Shown here one piece after another: positions 10,314 through 19,228 of a stretch of DNA of 64,000 nucleotides. A program made the position numbers and the translations under genes. The DNA lies in the NCBI RefSeq assembly GCF_001579845.1, contig NZ_CP007440.1:5230029-5294028 (forward strand), given 5' to 3'. The notes beneath the pieces were generated by a model. It was not told the DNA's origin. It ran no database searches and saw only the letters and a list, made by a program, of their open reading frames with translations. Positions within the stretch are counted from its first letter, which is position 1; each line of letters starts with the position of its first letter. This DNA comes from Rhodoplanes sp. Z2-YC6860 (GTDB lineage Bacteria > Pseudomonadota > Alphaproteobacteria > Rhizobiales > Xanthobacteraceae).

Positions 10314-12677
10314 ATGAACATCCAGGATACTGCTGCCATCCGGTCTGCCTCCCTGATCGGTGAGCCGATCGTGCGCAAGGAGGACGGCACGCTCCTGCGC
10401 GGCCAGGGCCGCTACACCGACGACATCAGCCTGCCGAAGCAGGCCCATGCCTACATTTTGCGCAGCAACGTCGCGCACGGCCGGATCAAGTCGATCAACA
10501 CCGAAGCCGCCCGGAAGATGAAAGGCGTGCTCGCGATCTACACCGGCGAAGACCTGAAGTCCTACGGCACCATCCAGTCGGCGTTGCCGTTCAAGAGCCG
10601 CGACGGCTCCGACATGAAGAAGCCCGGCCGCGCCATGCTGCCGACCGACAAGGTGCGTTTCGTCGGCGATCCTATCGCCTGCGTGATTGCCGAGACGGTG
10701 CTGCAGGGCAAGGACGCGGCGGAAGCCATCGAGCTCGACATCGAGCCGCTGGCCGCGGTGATCGACTTCACCAAGGCCGACGCGAGCGGCACGCCGGCGA
10801 TCTTCGATGACGTCCCGGACAACGTGGCGCTCGACTATCACTATGGCGACGCCGAGAAGGTCAACGCCGCATTTGCCGGCGCCGCACACAAGGTGAAGCT
10901 CAAGATTCTCAACACGCGGCTGGTCGTCAATTCGATGGAGCCCCGCTCCGCGATCGGAGAATACGACAAGGCCAAGGACAGCTACACGCTGCATTCGGTC
11001 AGCCAGGGCGTGATGGGCATGAAGGCCGGCGTCGTGGCCGCGATGAAGACGACGCCGGACAAGGTTCACATTCTCACCGGCAACGTCGGCGGCTCGTTCG
11101 GGATGAAGGCGCCGGTCTATCCGGAATACGTCTGCATTCTGCACGCGGCGAAGATGCTCGGCCGTCCGGTCAAATGGACGGACGAACGCTCGGGCAGTTT
11201 CATGTCGGACAGCCACGGCCGCGATCACGAGCAGACAGCCGAGCTTGCGCTCGACGCCGAGGGACATTTCCTGGCGCTGCGCATCAACGGCTACGGCAAT
11301 CTCGGCGGCTTCCAGAGCCAGATGGGACCGCAAGCGCCCACGCTGAACACCGTGCGCAATGCGATCAGCCTCTATCAGACGCCGGTCATGGAGGTGAACA
11401 CCAAGTGCGTGTTCACCAACACGACGCAGCTCGCGCCCTATCGCGGCGCCGGCCGCCCCGAGGGCAACTACTACATGGAGCGGCTGATCGACTTCGCCGC
11501 AGCCGAGTGCGGCTTCGACCGCATCGAGCTGCGCCGCAAGAACCAGATCCGCAAAAGCCAGATTCCGTGGAAGTCGGCAGCCGGCACCACCTATGACAGC
11601 GGCGACTTCCCGGCGATCCTCAAGAAGGCGCTCGAAGCCTCCGACTGGAAGGGCTTCAGCAAGCGCAAACGCGAGAGCAAGAAGCGCGGCAAGCTGCGCG
11701 GCATCGGCATCGGCTGCTTCCTCGAAGTGACCGCGCCGGCCAACAAGGAGATGGGCGGCATTGCCTTCGACGCCGACGGCGGCGTGACCATCCGCACCGG
11801 CACCCTCGACTATGGCCAGGGCCACGCCACGCCGTTCGCGCAGGTGCTGAGCGACCAGCTTGGCGTGCCGTTCGACAAGGTCCGCATTCTGCAGGGCGAC
11901 AGCAACGAGTTGCTCGCAGGCGGCGGCACCGGCGGCTCGCGCTCGATGATGAATTCCGGCCAAGCCATCGTCGAAGCCTCGGCGAAGGTCGTGGAGCAAG
12001 GCAAGCATATCGCCTCGCACGCGCTCGAAGCTTCCGCAGGCGATATCGAGTTCAAGAACGGCAAGTTCGTGGTGGCCGGCACCGATCGCGAGATCGGCAT
12101 CATGGAGCTGGCGCAGAAGGTCCGGGCCGGCATGGCGTTGCCGCCGGACGAGCCGCAGTCGCTCGACGTCAAGCACGTCAGCGAAGGCTCACCGGCCGCC
12201 TACCCCAACGGCTGCCATGTCTGCGAGGTCGAAGTGGACCCGGACACCGGCGTCACCGAGGTCGTGAAGTACCTCGCGGTCAACGACTTCGGCACCATCA
12301 TCAATCCGCTGCTGGTCGACGGCCAGACGCATGGCGGCGTGGTGCAAGGCATCGGCCAGTGCCTGCTCGAGCAGGTGGTCTATGACGATCAGGGCCAGCT
12401 TCTGACCGGCTCGTTCATGGACTACGCGATGCCGCGCGCCCACAACACGCCGAGCTTCGACGTCCTCAGCCATCCGGTGCCGGCGACGACCAATCCGCTC
12501 GGCGCGAAGGGCTGCGGCGAGGCGGGCTGCGCAGGCTCCCTCACCTCGATCATGAATGCCGTGGTCGATGCGCTGTCGGAATACGGCATCAAGCACATCG
12601 ACATGCCGGCGAGCCCGAGCCGCGTGTGGCAGGCCATCCAGGACGCGAAGGCGAAGAAACCCGCGCCCGCCGCATGA
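10314..12677 (+). CDS. Molybdenum hydroxylase large subunit (xanthine dehydrogenase / CoxL-like form II), lone subunit
   Basis: 787 residues from the ATG at 10314. The frame opens at 10221, but the extra 31 residues look non-native and the conserved start SLIGEPIVRKEDGTLLRGQG follows 10314 closely. The family binds the molybdenum-cytosine-dinucleotide cofactor and hydroxylates aromatic heterocycles, purines or aldehydes. Visible: the active-site loop APYRGAGR (residues 374-381, form II rather than the AYXCSFR of CO dehydrogenase), the glycine-rich segment GNVGGSFGMK, and the catalytic Glu736 in KGCGEAGC. The expected FeS and FAD subunits are not adjacent. It leads a same-strand run with two MFS genes, a nitrilase and a nitroreductase. 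Confidence 0.9.
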   Translation: MNIQDTAAIRSASLIGEPIVRKEDGTLLRGQGRYTDDISLPKQAHAYILRSNVAHGRIKSINTEAARKMKGVLAIYTGEDLKSYGTIQSALPFKSRDGSDMKKPGRAMLPTDKVRFVGDPIACVIAETVLQGKDAAEAIELDIEPLAAVIDFTKADASGTPAIFDDVPDNVALDYHYGDAEKVNAAFAGAAHKVKLKILNTRLVVNSMEPRSAIGEYDKAKDSYTLHSVSQGVMGMKAGVVAAMKTTPDKVHILTGNVGGSFGMKAPVYPEYVCILHAAKMLGRPVKWTDERSGSFMSDSHGRDHEQTAELALDAEGHFLALRINGYGNLGGFQSQMGPQAPTLNTVRNAISLYQTPVMEVNTKCVFTNTTQLAPYRGAGRPEGNYYMERLIDFAAAECGFDRIELRRKNQIRKSQIPWKSAAGTTYDSGDFPAILKKALEASDWKGFSKRKRESKKRGKLRGIGIGCFLEVTAPANKEMGGIAFDADGGVTIRTGTLDYGQGHATPFAQVLSDQLGVPFDKVRILQGDSNELLAGGGTGGSRSMMNSGQAIVEASAKVVEQGKHIASHALEASAGDIEFKNGKFVVAGTDREIGIMELAQKVRAGMALPPDEPQSLDVKHVSEGSPAAYPNGCHVCEVEVDPDTGVTEVVKYLAVNDFGTIINPLLVDGQTHGGVVQGIGQCLLEQVVYDDQGQLLTGSFMDYAMPRAHNTPSFDVLSHPVPATTNPLGAKGCGEAGCAGSLTSIMNAVVDALSEYGIKHIDMPASPSRVWQAIQDAKAKKPAPAA

Positions 12678-12783
12678 CGGGGCTGCGGCCATCAGGCTCT
12701 CGTCCCTGCTATGAAGAAAGAAATTGGCGGACGCCCGGCGGAGACCGGGCAGCCGGCCGAGGAAACGCCGCCAGATTTCAGCG

Positions 12784-14007
12784 ATGACTGAAGCCACCGA
12801 CCTCACGTTCGCTGCACGCCGGGCCGACGACACCCGGCTGATCATGGGCGTCAGCACGGCGCACTTCGTCAGCCATTTCTACATGCTGGTGCTGCCGCCG
12901 CTGTTCGCCTTCGTGCGTTCGGATTACGGCCTGAATTACACGGAAGTCGGCTTGGCCCTCACGGTGTTCATGGCGGTGTCTGCGATCCTGCAAACGCCGG
13001 CGGGCTTCCTGGTCGACCGTTACAGCGCGCGTCTCATGCTTGCCGGCGGCTTGGCGCTTGGCGCGGCGTCGCTGATCGTCGCAGCCTTGGTGAACTCCTA
13101 TTGGGTGCTGGTCGGCGCTTTCGGCCTCCTCGGCCTCGCCAACACGGTCTATCACCCGGCTGACTATTCGCTACTCTCGCGCCACGTCGCGCCGGAGCGG
13201 ATGAGCCGGGCCTATTCGATCCACACCTTCTCCGGGCTCCTCGGCGGCGCGGTCGCGCCCGCCGCGATGCTTGCCCTGCACGGCTGGTTCGGCTGGCGCG
13301 GTGCTTTCATCGGCGCAGCGGTGCTCGGTTGCGTCGCAGCCGCGCTGTTCCTGGTCCTGAGCGACGGCGCGCCGGAGCGCACCACCAAGCCACAGGCCGG
13401 CAATGCCGTGCCGGACACGAGCTGGCGGCTTCTCCTCTCGGGGCCGATCCTGATCAACTTCGTGTTCTTCGCGCTGATGGCGTTCTGCAGCTTCGGCTTC
13501 ATGAACTTCTCGGTGGTCGCGCTCAGCGCGCTCTACGGCACCAGTTCCAACATCGCCAACATGGCGCTGACCGGCTACCTGTTCCTCTCCGCGCTCGGCG
13601 TGCTCGCCGGCGGCATGATCTCGGCGCGGTTCCCGCGCCATGGCGTCATCGCAGCGGTCGGCATGGCACTCACCGGGCTCTCGGCGCTGGCCATCGGCAT
13701 GGTCGACCTGAATGCACCCGCGCTGATCACGGTCGCCTCGGGTGGCGGCTTCTTCTTCGGCGCCATGCTCCCCGCGCGTGACATGATCTTGCGGGCCGCG
13801 ACCCCCGCAGGGGCGTTCGGCAAGGTGTTCGGCTTCGTCACCAACGGTTTCAACATCGGCGGCATCGTCACGCCGCTGGTCTACGGCGGCCTCCTCGATC
13901 ATGGTGCGCCGCGGCTGGTGTTCATCACCATCGCGATCGGCGCCGTGGCCGCGATCCTAATGATCTCGAGCGCCGCGCGGCCCAGCGCGGCACGCAAGGC
14001 TTTATGA
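12784..14007 (+). CDS. MFS transporter, fosmidomycin-resistance (Fsr)-like
   Basis: 407 residues from ATG 12784; the frame extends to a TTG at 12724 but that adds 20 very basic residues unlike an MFS start. About 12 membrane helices. The N-terminal pattern STAHFVSHFYMLVLPPLFAF followed by YTEVGLALTVF and GFLVDRYSARLMLAGG resembles the Fsr group of exporters. It overlaps the next MFS gene by 4 bases (ATGA) and follows the molybdenum-hydroxylase gene by about 106 bases, suggesting co-transcription. It could export or import a substrate of the enzymes in this run; direction is not deducible. Confidence 0.87.
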   Translation: MTEATDLTFAARRADDTRLIMGVSTAHFVSHFYMLVLPPLFAFVRSDYGLNYTEVGLALTVFMAVSAILQTPAGFLVDRYSARLMLAGGLALGAASLIVAALVNSYWVLVGAFGLLGLANTVYHPADYSLLSRHVAPERMSRAYSIHTFSGLLGGAVAPAAMLALHGWFGWRGAFIGAAVLGCVAAALFLVLSDGAPERTTKPQAGNAVPDTSWRLLLSGPILINFVFFALMAFCSFGFMNFSVVALSALYGTSSNIANMALTGYLFLSALGVLAGGMISARFPRHGVIAAVGMALTGLSALAIGMVDLNAPALITVASGGGFFFGAMLPARDMILRAATPAGAFGKVFGFVTNGFNIGGIVTPLVYGGLLDHGAPRLVFITIAIGAVAAILMISSAARPSAARKAL

Positions 14008-15209
14008 GCGCGGCCTCTGAAACGATCGGCGCGTCTCGGACAGCAATCGGTCCGATGAAGGCGCTGCTGCTCCTGTGGCTTGGCGGCGTGGCGCTGCGTC
14101 TCACGATCCTGGCCGTGCCGCCGGTCATCCCGCTGATCCACGACGATCTGCATCTGTCGGAAACGCAGGTCGGCATCCTGTCCGGCATCCCGATGGTGCT
14201 GTTCGCCGCAGCCGCCATTGCGGGCTCGCTGATGGTGGCGCGGCTCGGTGCCGTGCATGCGCTGCTCACCGGGCTTGCGCTCTGCGCCGTGGGCTCCGTG
14301 ATCCGTGGTGTCGGGCCGCACATCGCGATGCTTTACTTCGGCACCGTCGTAACGGCCTTCGGCGTTGCCGTGATGCAGCCATCGCTGCCGCCGCTCGTCC
14401 GCGCCTGGGTGCCGCAGCGCATGGGCTTTGCCACCGCCGTCTACACCAACGGACTCCTTGTCGGCGAAATCCTGCCGGCGGCGCTGACCATTCCCCTCGT
14501 GCTGCCGATGCTGCACCGAAGCTGGCAATGGAGCTTTGTGTTCTGGGCGGTGCCGGTCGCGCTGATCGCATTTGTGATCTTTGCGCTGGCGCCACGGCCG
14601 GAGACACCGACGAACGGCGCGACTCCACGAAACTGGATGCCGGATTTTCGGAACGGCCTGATCTGGCGCATCGGGCTCCTGCTCGGCAGCGTCAACGCCA
14701 CCTATTTCGCGCTCAACGGCTTCCTGCCGGATTATCTGACCCACACCGGCCAAGCTGATCTGATCCACGCCGCGCTGACCGCCAACAACGTGGGCCAGTT
14801 GCCAGCGTCGTTCATGCTTCTCATTTCGGCTGAGCGGCTCGTTCGCACCCCCTGGTCGTACATTATCTGCGCGCTAATCAATGCCGTAGGGCTCCTCATG
14901 ATCACGCTGATGAGCGGTGCATGGGTCATCGTCGGCGCAGGCCTCCTGGGCTGCTTTGCCGCAGCGGTGCTGGTGTTGATCCTGGCGCTGCCGCCGCTGA
15001 TCAGCCCGCCGGACGAAGTGCACCGCGTCTCGGCCGGGATGTTCACCATCAGCTATTCGGTCGCCGTCATCGTTCCGATCATCAGCGGCGCACTTTGGGA
15101 CTACACCGGCTGGCTGCTTGCACCGTTCATCCCCATGGGCGTCAGCATGGCCGTGGTGATCGGCCTTGCACCGACCATCGTGCTGCGCGACAAAAGTGCG
15201 GGAGCCTGA
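14004..15209 (+). CDS. MFS transporter, CynX/NimT-like
   Basis: 401 residues, about 12 helices. The pattern LRLTILAVPPVIPLIHDDLHLSE, then GILSGIPMVLFAAAAIAGSL, and VMQPSLPPLVRAW is characteristic of the cyanate/2-nitroimidazole transporter group (CynX/NimT) of MFS. The start overlaps the stop of the preceding MFS gene, and the nitrilase begins 15 bases after this stop. A CynX/NimT-type carrier next to a nitrilase and a nitroreductase suggests a nitrogen-containing small organic substrate. This is inference. Confidence 0.87.
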   Translation: MSAASETIGASRTAIGPMKALLLLWLGGVALRLTILAVPPVIPLIHDDLHLSETQVGILSGIPMVLFAAAAIAGSLMVARLGAVHALLTGLALCAVGSVIRGVGPHIAMLYFGTVVTAFGVAVMQPSLPPLVRAWVPQRMGFATAVYTNGLLVGEILPAALTIPLVLPMLHRSWQWSFVFWAVPVALIAFVIFALAPRPETPTNGATPRNWMPDFRNGLIWRIGLLLGSVNATYFALNGFLPDYLTHTGQADLIHAALTANNVGQLPASFMLLISAERLVRTPWSYIICALINAVGLLMITLMSGAWVIVGAGLLGCFAAAVLVLILALPPLISPPDEVHRVSAGMFTISYSVAVIVPIISGALWDYTGWLLAPFIPMGVSMAVVIGLAPTIVLRDKSAGA

Positions 15210-15224
15210 GGCGAGAACCTGGGA

Positions 15225-16271
15225 ATGGGCGACGAGTACGGCACGGTGAAGGTCGCGGCGGTTCAGGCCGCGTCGGTGTTCCTCGATCGCGAGGCATCTG
15301 TCGAGAAGGCCTGTCGGCTGATCCGCGAGGCGGGCCGGAATGGCGCACGGGTGATCGGCTTTCCCGAAGGCTTCATTCCGGCGCATCCGGTCTGGTACCA
15401 CCATCACGCCGCGACCGGCACGCTTGCCAACAAGCTCGCGGTCGAATTATTCAAGAACTCGGTCGAGATTCCAGGGCCACAGACCGACGCGCTCGGCCGC
15501 GCCGCGCGTGATGCCAATGCCTATGTGGTGATGGGCGTCTGCGAGAAGCTCCCCAACACCACGGGGACGATGTTCAACACGCAGATTTATTTCGGCCCCG
15601 ACGGAAGCATCATCCGCAAGCATCAGAAGATCATGCCGACCGTCGGCGAGCGCATCGTTCATATGGGCGGCTATGGCGACACCTTCGGCGCGTTCCAGTC
15701 GGAGTTCGGCCCGATGTCCGGGCTGATCTGCGGTGAGAATTCCAATCCGCTCGCGGTGTTCTCGCTGATCGCCGAAGGCACGCGCATCCATGTGATGAGC
15801 TGGCCCAATCACTTTCCGACCAGCGGCGATCCATTGCGCAACCGCGTGGCGATCGACTCGCAAGCCTTTGCGCAGATGAGCAAGGCCTTCGTGATCTCGG
15901 CCTGCGGCACCGTCGACGAGCGTATGATCGAGATGCTGAAGCCCGGCCCCGAGGCCGAAAAATTCCTGCGCAACCCGGACTGCTGCGGCGGCACCCTGAT
16001 CGTCGATCCGCTGTCGCGGGTGATCGCAGGCCCGATGGGCGCCGAGGAAGGCATTCTCTATGCCGAGTGCAATCTCGACCTCGGCATCCAGATGAAGCTC
16101 CGCCACGACTTCGCGGGCCACTACAACCGGCCCGACATTTTCCAGGTTCACGTCAATCGCGCCGCGCCGCAGCTCTACCGGGTTCACAACGACCCGGAGG
16201 CGCTCGAAGCACCGCGGAGCGACGAACTCCCCGCCCCGCCCCGGCAGCTCACCCCGCCGATTGACGAATGA
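15225..16271 (+). CDS. Nitrilase (carbon-nitrogen hydrolase)
   Basis: 348 residues, the usual nitrilase length. It hydrolyses R-CN to the carboxylic acid plus ammonia. The catalytic triad is visible: Glu48 in GFPEGFIPAHPVWY, Lys135 in RKHQKIMPT, and Cys169 in GLICGENSNPL. The HP-WY segment after the Glu and the CGEN form of the Cys motif place it with true nitrilases rather than amidases or ureidopropionases. Aliphatic versus aromatic preference cannot be read off. It sits between a CynX/NimT-like carrier and a nitroreductase in a same-strand run. Confidence 0.92.
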   Translation: MGDEYGTVKVAAVQAASVFLDREASVEKACRLIREAGRNGARVIGFPEGFIPAHPVWYHHHAATGTLANKLAVELFKNSVEIPGPQTDALGRAARDANAYVVMGVCEKLPNTTGTMFNTQIYFGPDGSIIRKHQKIMPTVGERIVHMGGYGDTFGAFQSEFGPMSGLICGENSNPLAVFSLIAEGTRIHVMSWPNHFPTSGDPLRNRVAIDSQAFAQMSKAFVISACGTVDERMIEMLKPGPEAEKFLRNPDCCGGTLIVDPLSRVIAGPMGAEEGILYAECNLDLGIQMKLRHDFAGHYNRPDIFQVHVNRAAPQLYRVHNDPEALEAPRSDELPAPPRQLTPPIDE

Positions 16272-16300
16272 ACCAAGCCACGCCCTCCAACCTCTCCCGG

Positions 16301-16319
16301 CCTCATCCTGAGGAGCATC
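16301..16319. repeat. Partial dispersed repeat (CTCATCCTGAGGAGC type)
   Basis: The sequence CCTCATCCTGAGGAGCATC forms a short hairpin (CCTCA/TGAGG) and resembles one arm of the larger palindromic element at 47715-47825. It fills most of the 61-base gap between the nitrilase and nitroreductase genes. Confidence 0.45.
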
Positions 16320-16332
16320 AGCGAGACCCATC

Positions 16333-17010
16333 ATGGACGTTTTTGAAGCCGTCGACTCGCGCATTGCCTGCCGTCACTTTTTCGACAAGCCGGTCGATCT
16401 GAAAATCGTCAAGGAACTGATCATGAAGGCGCAGCGCGCCGCCTCCGGCGGCAACCTGCAAAGCTGGAACGTCTATGCGCTGACCGGCAAGCCGCTCGCC
16501 GATTTCAAGGAAGTCGTGCGAAAGCGCATCGCCAACGAAGACCCGCGCCACACCAAGTCGGAGTATCCGATCTATCCCGAGCCGATGTTCGGTGCCTATA
16601 AGGAGCGCCGCGAGGAGCACGGCGTGCAGCTCTACGGCTCGCTCGGCATCGGCCGCGACGACGCCGCCGGCCGGCTCGGCCAGTACAAGAAGAACTTCGA
16701 GTTCTTCGGTGCGCCGGTGGCGCTGTTCATCACCATCGACCGCAAGCTCGGTCCAGGCCAATGGGCCGATCTCGGCGGCTACGTCAATTCGCTGGCGGTG
16801 CTCGCCCGCGCCTACGGCCTCGACACCTGCCCGCAGGAGGCCTGGGCCAGACTCTACGACACGGTCGGGAATTTCCTGAAGCTTCCGGCGAACGAAATGC
16901 TGTTCTGCGGAGTGGCCATCGGCTACGGCGACAGGAAGCACAAGGCCAACGACTTCCGCTCTCCGCGCGCTGAATTGCACGAGTTCTGCAAATTTTACGG
17001 CTTCGATTGA
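16333..17010 (+). CDS. Nitroreductase family protein (FMN-dependent)
   Basis: 225 residues. The start MDVFEAVDSRIACRHFFDKP matches the nitroreductase N-terminus (xxRRSxRxFxDKPV), followed by AQRAASGGNLQSWNVYALTG, the FMN-contacting ASGGNxQPW segment. The C-terminal half has WADLGGYVNSLAVLARAYGLDTCPQEAW and FCGVAIGYGD, both typical. Members reduce nitroaromatics, quinones or related acceptors with NAD(P)H. It ends the run that starts with the molybdenum hydroxylase; a small hairpin (GACCGC/GCGGTC, 17052-17067) follows. Upstream SD is weak. Confidence 0.9.
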   Translation: MDVFEAVDSRIACRHFFDKPVDLKIVKELIMKAQRAASGGNLQSWNVYALTGKPLADFKEVVRKRIANEDPRHTKSEYPIYPEPMFGAYKERREEHGVQLYGSLGIGRDDAAGRLGQYKKNFEFFGAPVALFITIDRKLGPGQWADLGGYVNSLAVLARAYGLDTCPQEAWARLYDTVGNFLKLPANEMLFCGVAIGYGDRKHKANDFRSPRAELHEFCKFYGFD

Positions 17011-17051
17011 TCACGGCGAAACTCATCGGGCCGGCAAAAGTTCCGCCCTCG

Positions 17052-17067
17052 GACCGCCTATGCGGTC
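17052..17067 (+). terminator. Candidate terminator after nitroreductase gene
   Basis: A 6-base stem GACCGC / GCGGTC with loop CTAT, followed by AATTTGATT. It lies 42 bases after the nitroreductase stop. The stem is short, so confidence is low. Confidence 0.35.
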
Positions 17068-17147
17068 AATTTGATTCGCAACGCAATCCACTTCATGCGC
17101 GTTGGTCCCCCACAAAATGACACGCGAAACAATCCGTGAGGTCGCCA

Positions 17148-17261
17148 ATGCCGTTGCTGTTCTGGATGCCGATGATCATGTTCAGTGGGCTGTGGAATAT
17201 TGCACAGGAGAATGTGCAAGAGATGCAGGAGATAATGCAGACGGGCCCCCAGCCCGAGTAA
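17148..17261 (+). CDS. Small ORF, 37-residue hydrophobic/amphipathic peptide
   Basis: ATG at 17148 to TAA at 17261. The product starts MPLLFWMPMIMFSGLWN, a hydrophobic stretch long enough to enter or cross a membrane, followed by a Gln/Glu-rich tail (IAQENVQEMQEIMQTG). It is unusually rich in Met, Gln and Trp for such a short peptide. A GAGG-like ribosome site precedes the ATG by about 8 bases, and a strong hairpin terminator begins 22 bases after the stop. I do not recognise a family. Coding is supported by SD, composition and terminator only, so it may be a chance ORF. Confidence 0.4.
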   Translation: MPLLFWMPMIMFSGLWNIAQENVQEMQEIMQTGPQPE

Positions 17262-17282
17262 CGCACAAGAGTTAAACGAAAA

Positions 17283-17305
17283 CCCCGGCCTCGCGGCCGG
17301 GGTTT
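17283..17305. terminator. Bidirectional terminator between two small genes
   Basis: A perfect 8-base GC stem CCCCGGCC / GGCCGGGG with loop TCGC. It is followed by TTT on the plus strand and flanked by AAAA on the other side, so it reads as a terminator in both directions. It separates the small plus-strand ORF (ends 17261) from the minus-strand Gly-rich gene (ends 17343). The same 20-base hairpin occurs at 19229-19248. Confidence 0.75.
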
Positions 17306-17342
17306 GGCTTTGATTGCTACGCTTGCAGCCGGTCTATTGTTG

Positions 17343-17621
17343 CTAGGCCGACTTATTCTTGATGGCACCCACGATCGCCGTCAGTACGGCACCCGCTACG
17401 CCGCCGCCGACGAGACCGCCGATATCGACGCCTCCGGCGGCCCCGGCGATCGCAGGAATAATCGCTTGCAGAATTTGGCCGCCGGCGCCACCGCCGATCG
17501 CACCAGCGATGGTGTTACCGAGCGTACCAAGATTTAGGTCTTTCAGCGCGGCCCCGGCCGCATTGCCGCCCACTGCGCCGGCGATGATCTGGACAATCAG
17601 ATTGATAAGCATGCCCGACAT
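17343..17621 (-). CDS. Small glycine-rich membrane protein (unknown function)
   Basis: 92 residues from the ATG at 17621. The frame is open further upstream, but this ATG has an excellent AGGAGG ribosome site 6 bases before it, and the upstream extension has no protein-like character. Product begins MSGMLINLIVQIIAGAVGGN and has repeated small-residue motifs (GAVGGNAAG, GAIGGGAGG, AGAAGG, GLVGGGVAG) within hydrophobic helices, like glycine-zipper membrane segments. It ends in a lysine-bearing tail (IKNKSA). No family recognised; it could be a membrane pore-like or stress protein. Confidence 0.65.
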   Translation of the reverse strand: MSGMLINLIVQIIAGAVGGNAAGAALKDLNLGTLGNTIAGAIGGGAGGQILQAIIPAIAGAAGGVDIGGLVGGGVAGAVLTAIVGAIKNKSA

Positions 17622-17825
17622 GTTCAGCCTCCTGATGAAAGAAGAAACTGCACCTCTCCAACGATCGTGATCGAGAATGCGAGCATTTCCAGCAACAGCG
17701 CTCGCATATGTCTCCATGTCATGCGCGTGCTCGCAGCTGCTCGCTGGCTGGCTGGAGGTGCGCACACGGTCTGAGTGTATTTCATCGGCGGTGCCAGGAA
17801 AACACCCGTACGATGCGCTCGGGCG

Positions 17826-19070
17826 CTATTCGCAGAACCTACACGGCGGAAAATCGCGGCTGTAGAGCGGCTGCTTCAAGAACGCCGCCTTGTCGTAGGT
17901 CCAGAACTGGCTGACGTTCGGATAGGTCTTGATGACCGTATTCCACAGCTCCTCCTTGTCGAAGCCGAACATCTTCTTCTTCTCGACCTTCTTGATATAG
18001 ATGTTGTTGATTGCGGTCTGCCGATCGTCGAGCGACACCGGTCCGCGCACCGCGTCGAGCTTGACGCTTGTCATTGTCTTGATGAATTCCAGCGGCCCTG
18101 GATATTTGCCGTTCGTCTTCTTCAGCACCTCGTCGATCCATTGCGCGGTGGTGTAGTTCGCCTCGGAGTAATAGGACGGCACCTTGCCGTACTTCGAGCG
18201 ATACTTCGTCACGAAGGCCGCGTTCTTCGGCGTGTCGAGCGCTGCGCTGTACATAAACGACGACACATCGCCGACCACGGTGTCGTCCATCGACGGAAGG
18301 ATGAACTCGTCATAGTTGGTGCCGCCGCCGATGATCGGTTTCTTGTAGCCGGCGGCGCGGAGCTGCTTGGGGAATTGCAGCGACATCGGCCCGACCATCA
18401 ATGCGAACACCGCATCGATGTCAGACTTGATCAACGGAAGATAAGGCCCGAAATCCTTGGTGCCGATCGGCGGCCAGATTTTCTGCACGATCTTGCCACC
18501 GCAATCCTCGAACGCCTTCTGGAATCCGCCCGAGGTCTCGTGACCGAACGCATAGTCCGCCGCGATGATCGCGATGCGCTTGTAACCCTGCTCGCAAGCC
18601 CACTGTCCGAGCGGGTGCGCCGGCTGCGAGGGCACGAAGGTCGGCCGCACCATGTAGGGATATTTCTCGAAGTCGCGCTGGCCGAGATCGTCGGCGGTCG
18701 CGATCGAGCCGAGATAGAGCATCTTCTCGCGCGTCGCGACCGGCGCCAGCGCGTAGCCTGTGGTTGCCAGCACGCCTCCGACCAGCATGTTGACCTTGTC
18801 GGACAGGATCAGCTTGTTGGCCTTGGTGACGCCGGTGTCCGGCTTGCCCTGGTCGTCCTCGACGATCAGCGTCACCTTGGCGCCGCCGAGCATGCCCTCG
18901 TGCTCGTCGAGATACATCTGCAGACCGTTCTGCATGTCGATGCCGAGCTGCGAATAGATGCCGGTCTTCGGCGCGATGAACCCGATGCGCAGTTCTTCGG
19001 CGGCCTGCGCTGGCGTGCAACAGGCCGCGCCCGCCAGCAACAGCAGCGCAGACGCTCTCGTGCGAGTCAT
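17826..19070 (-). CDS. Branched-chain amino acid-type ABC transporter substrate-binding protein (LivK-like)
   Basis: 414 residues. The ATG at 19070 is chosen because GGGAGGAG precedes it by about 5 bases; a TTG at 19085 only adds 5 residues. Signal peptide: MTRTRASALLLLAGAACCTPAQA. Mature protein EELRIGFIAPKTGIYSQLG is the start of the Peripla_BP_6 fold. It ends in FPPCRFCE, a C-terminal Cys pair shared with the paralogue at 20661-21920. No permease or ATPase is adjacent, so it must feed a transporter elsewhere (possibly the Liv system at 59361). Ligand probably an aromatic or carboxylated compound rather than an amino acid; inferred from context. Confidence 0.9.
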   Translation of the reverse strand: MTRTRASALLLLAGAACCTPAQAAEELRIGFIAPKTGIYSQLGIDMQNGLQMYLDEHEGMLGGAKVTLIVEDDQGKPDTGVTKANKLILSDKVNMLVGGVLATTGYALAPVATREKMLYLGSIATADDLGQRDFEKYPYMVRPTFVPSQPAHPLGQWACEQGYKRIAIIAADYAFGHETSGGFQKAFEDCGGKIVQKIWPPIGTKDFGPYLPLIKSDIDAVFALMVGPMSLQFPKQLRAAGYKKPIIGGGTNYDEFILPSMDDTVVGDVSSFMYSAALDTPKNAAFVTKYRSKYGKVPSYYSEANYTTAQWIDEVLKKTNGKYPGPLEFIKTMTSVKLDAVRGPVSLDDRQTAINNIYIKKVEKKKMFGFDKEELWNTVIKTYPNVSQFWTYDKAAFLKQPLYSRDFPPCRFCE

Positions 19071-19228
19071 GTGGTCTCCTCCCAACGGATTGCCGGCGAT
19101 CCTCTGGCGAGATTGTCCGGTGTCCGCGAGAGGCTAGCACCGCGGCATCGGTCAACAAAGGTGACCCATCGCCGATCACGCCGCGGGCGCCTGCCCATCT
19201 CCGGCCCGCCCACGCGTCCAAACAAAAA

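Noticed and set aside
10266-12176. A 636-residue minus-strand open frame
   Set aside because: Antisense to the molybdenum-hydroxylase subunit; composition typical of a shadow frame.
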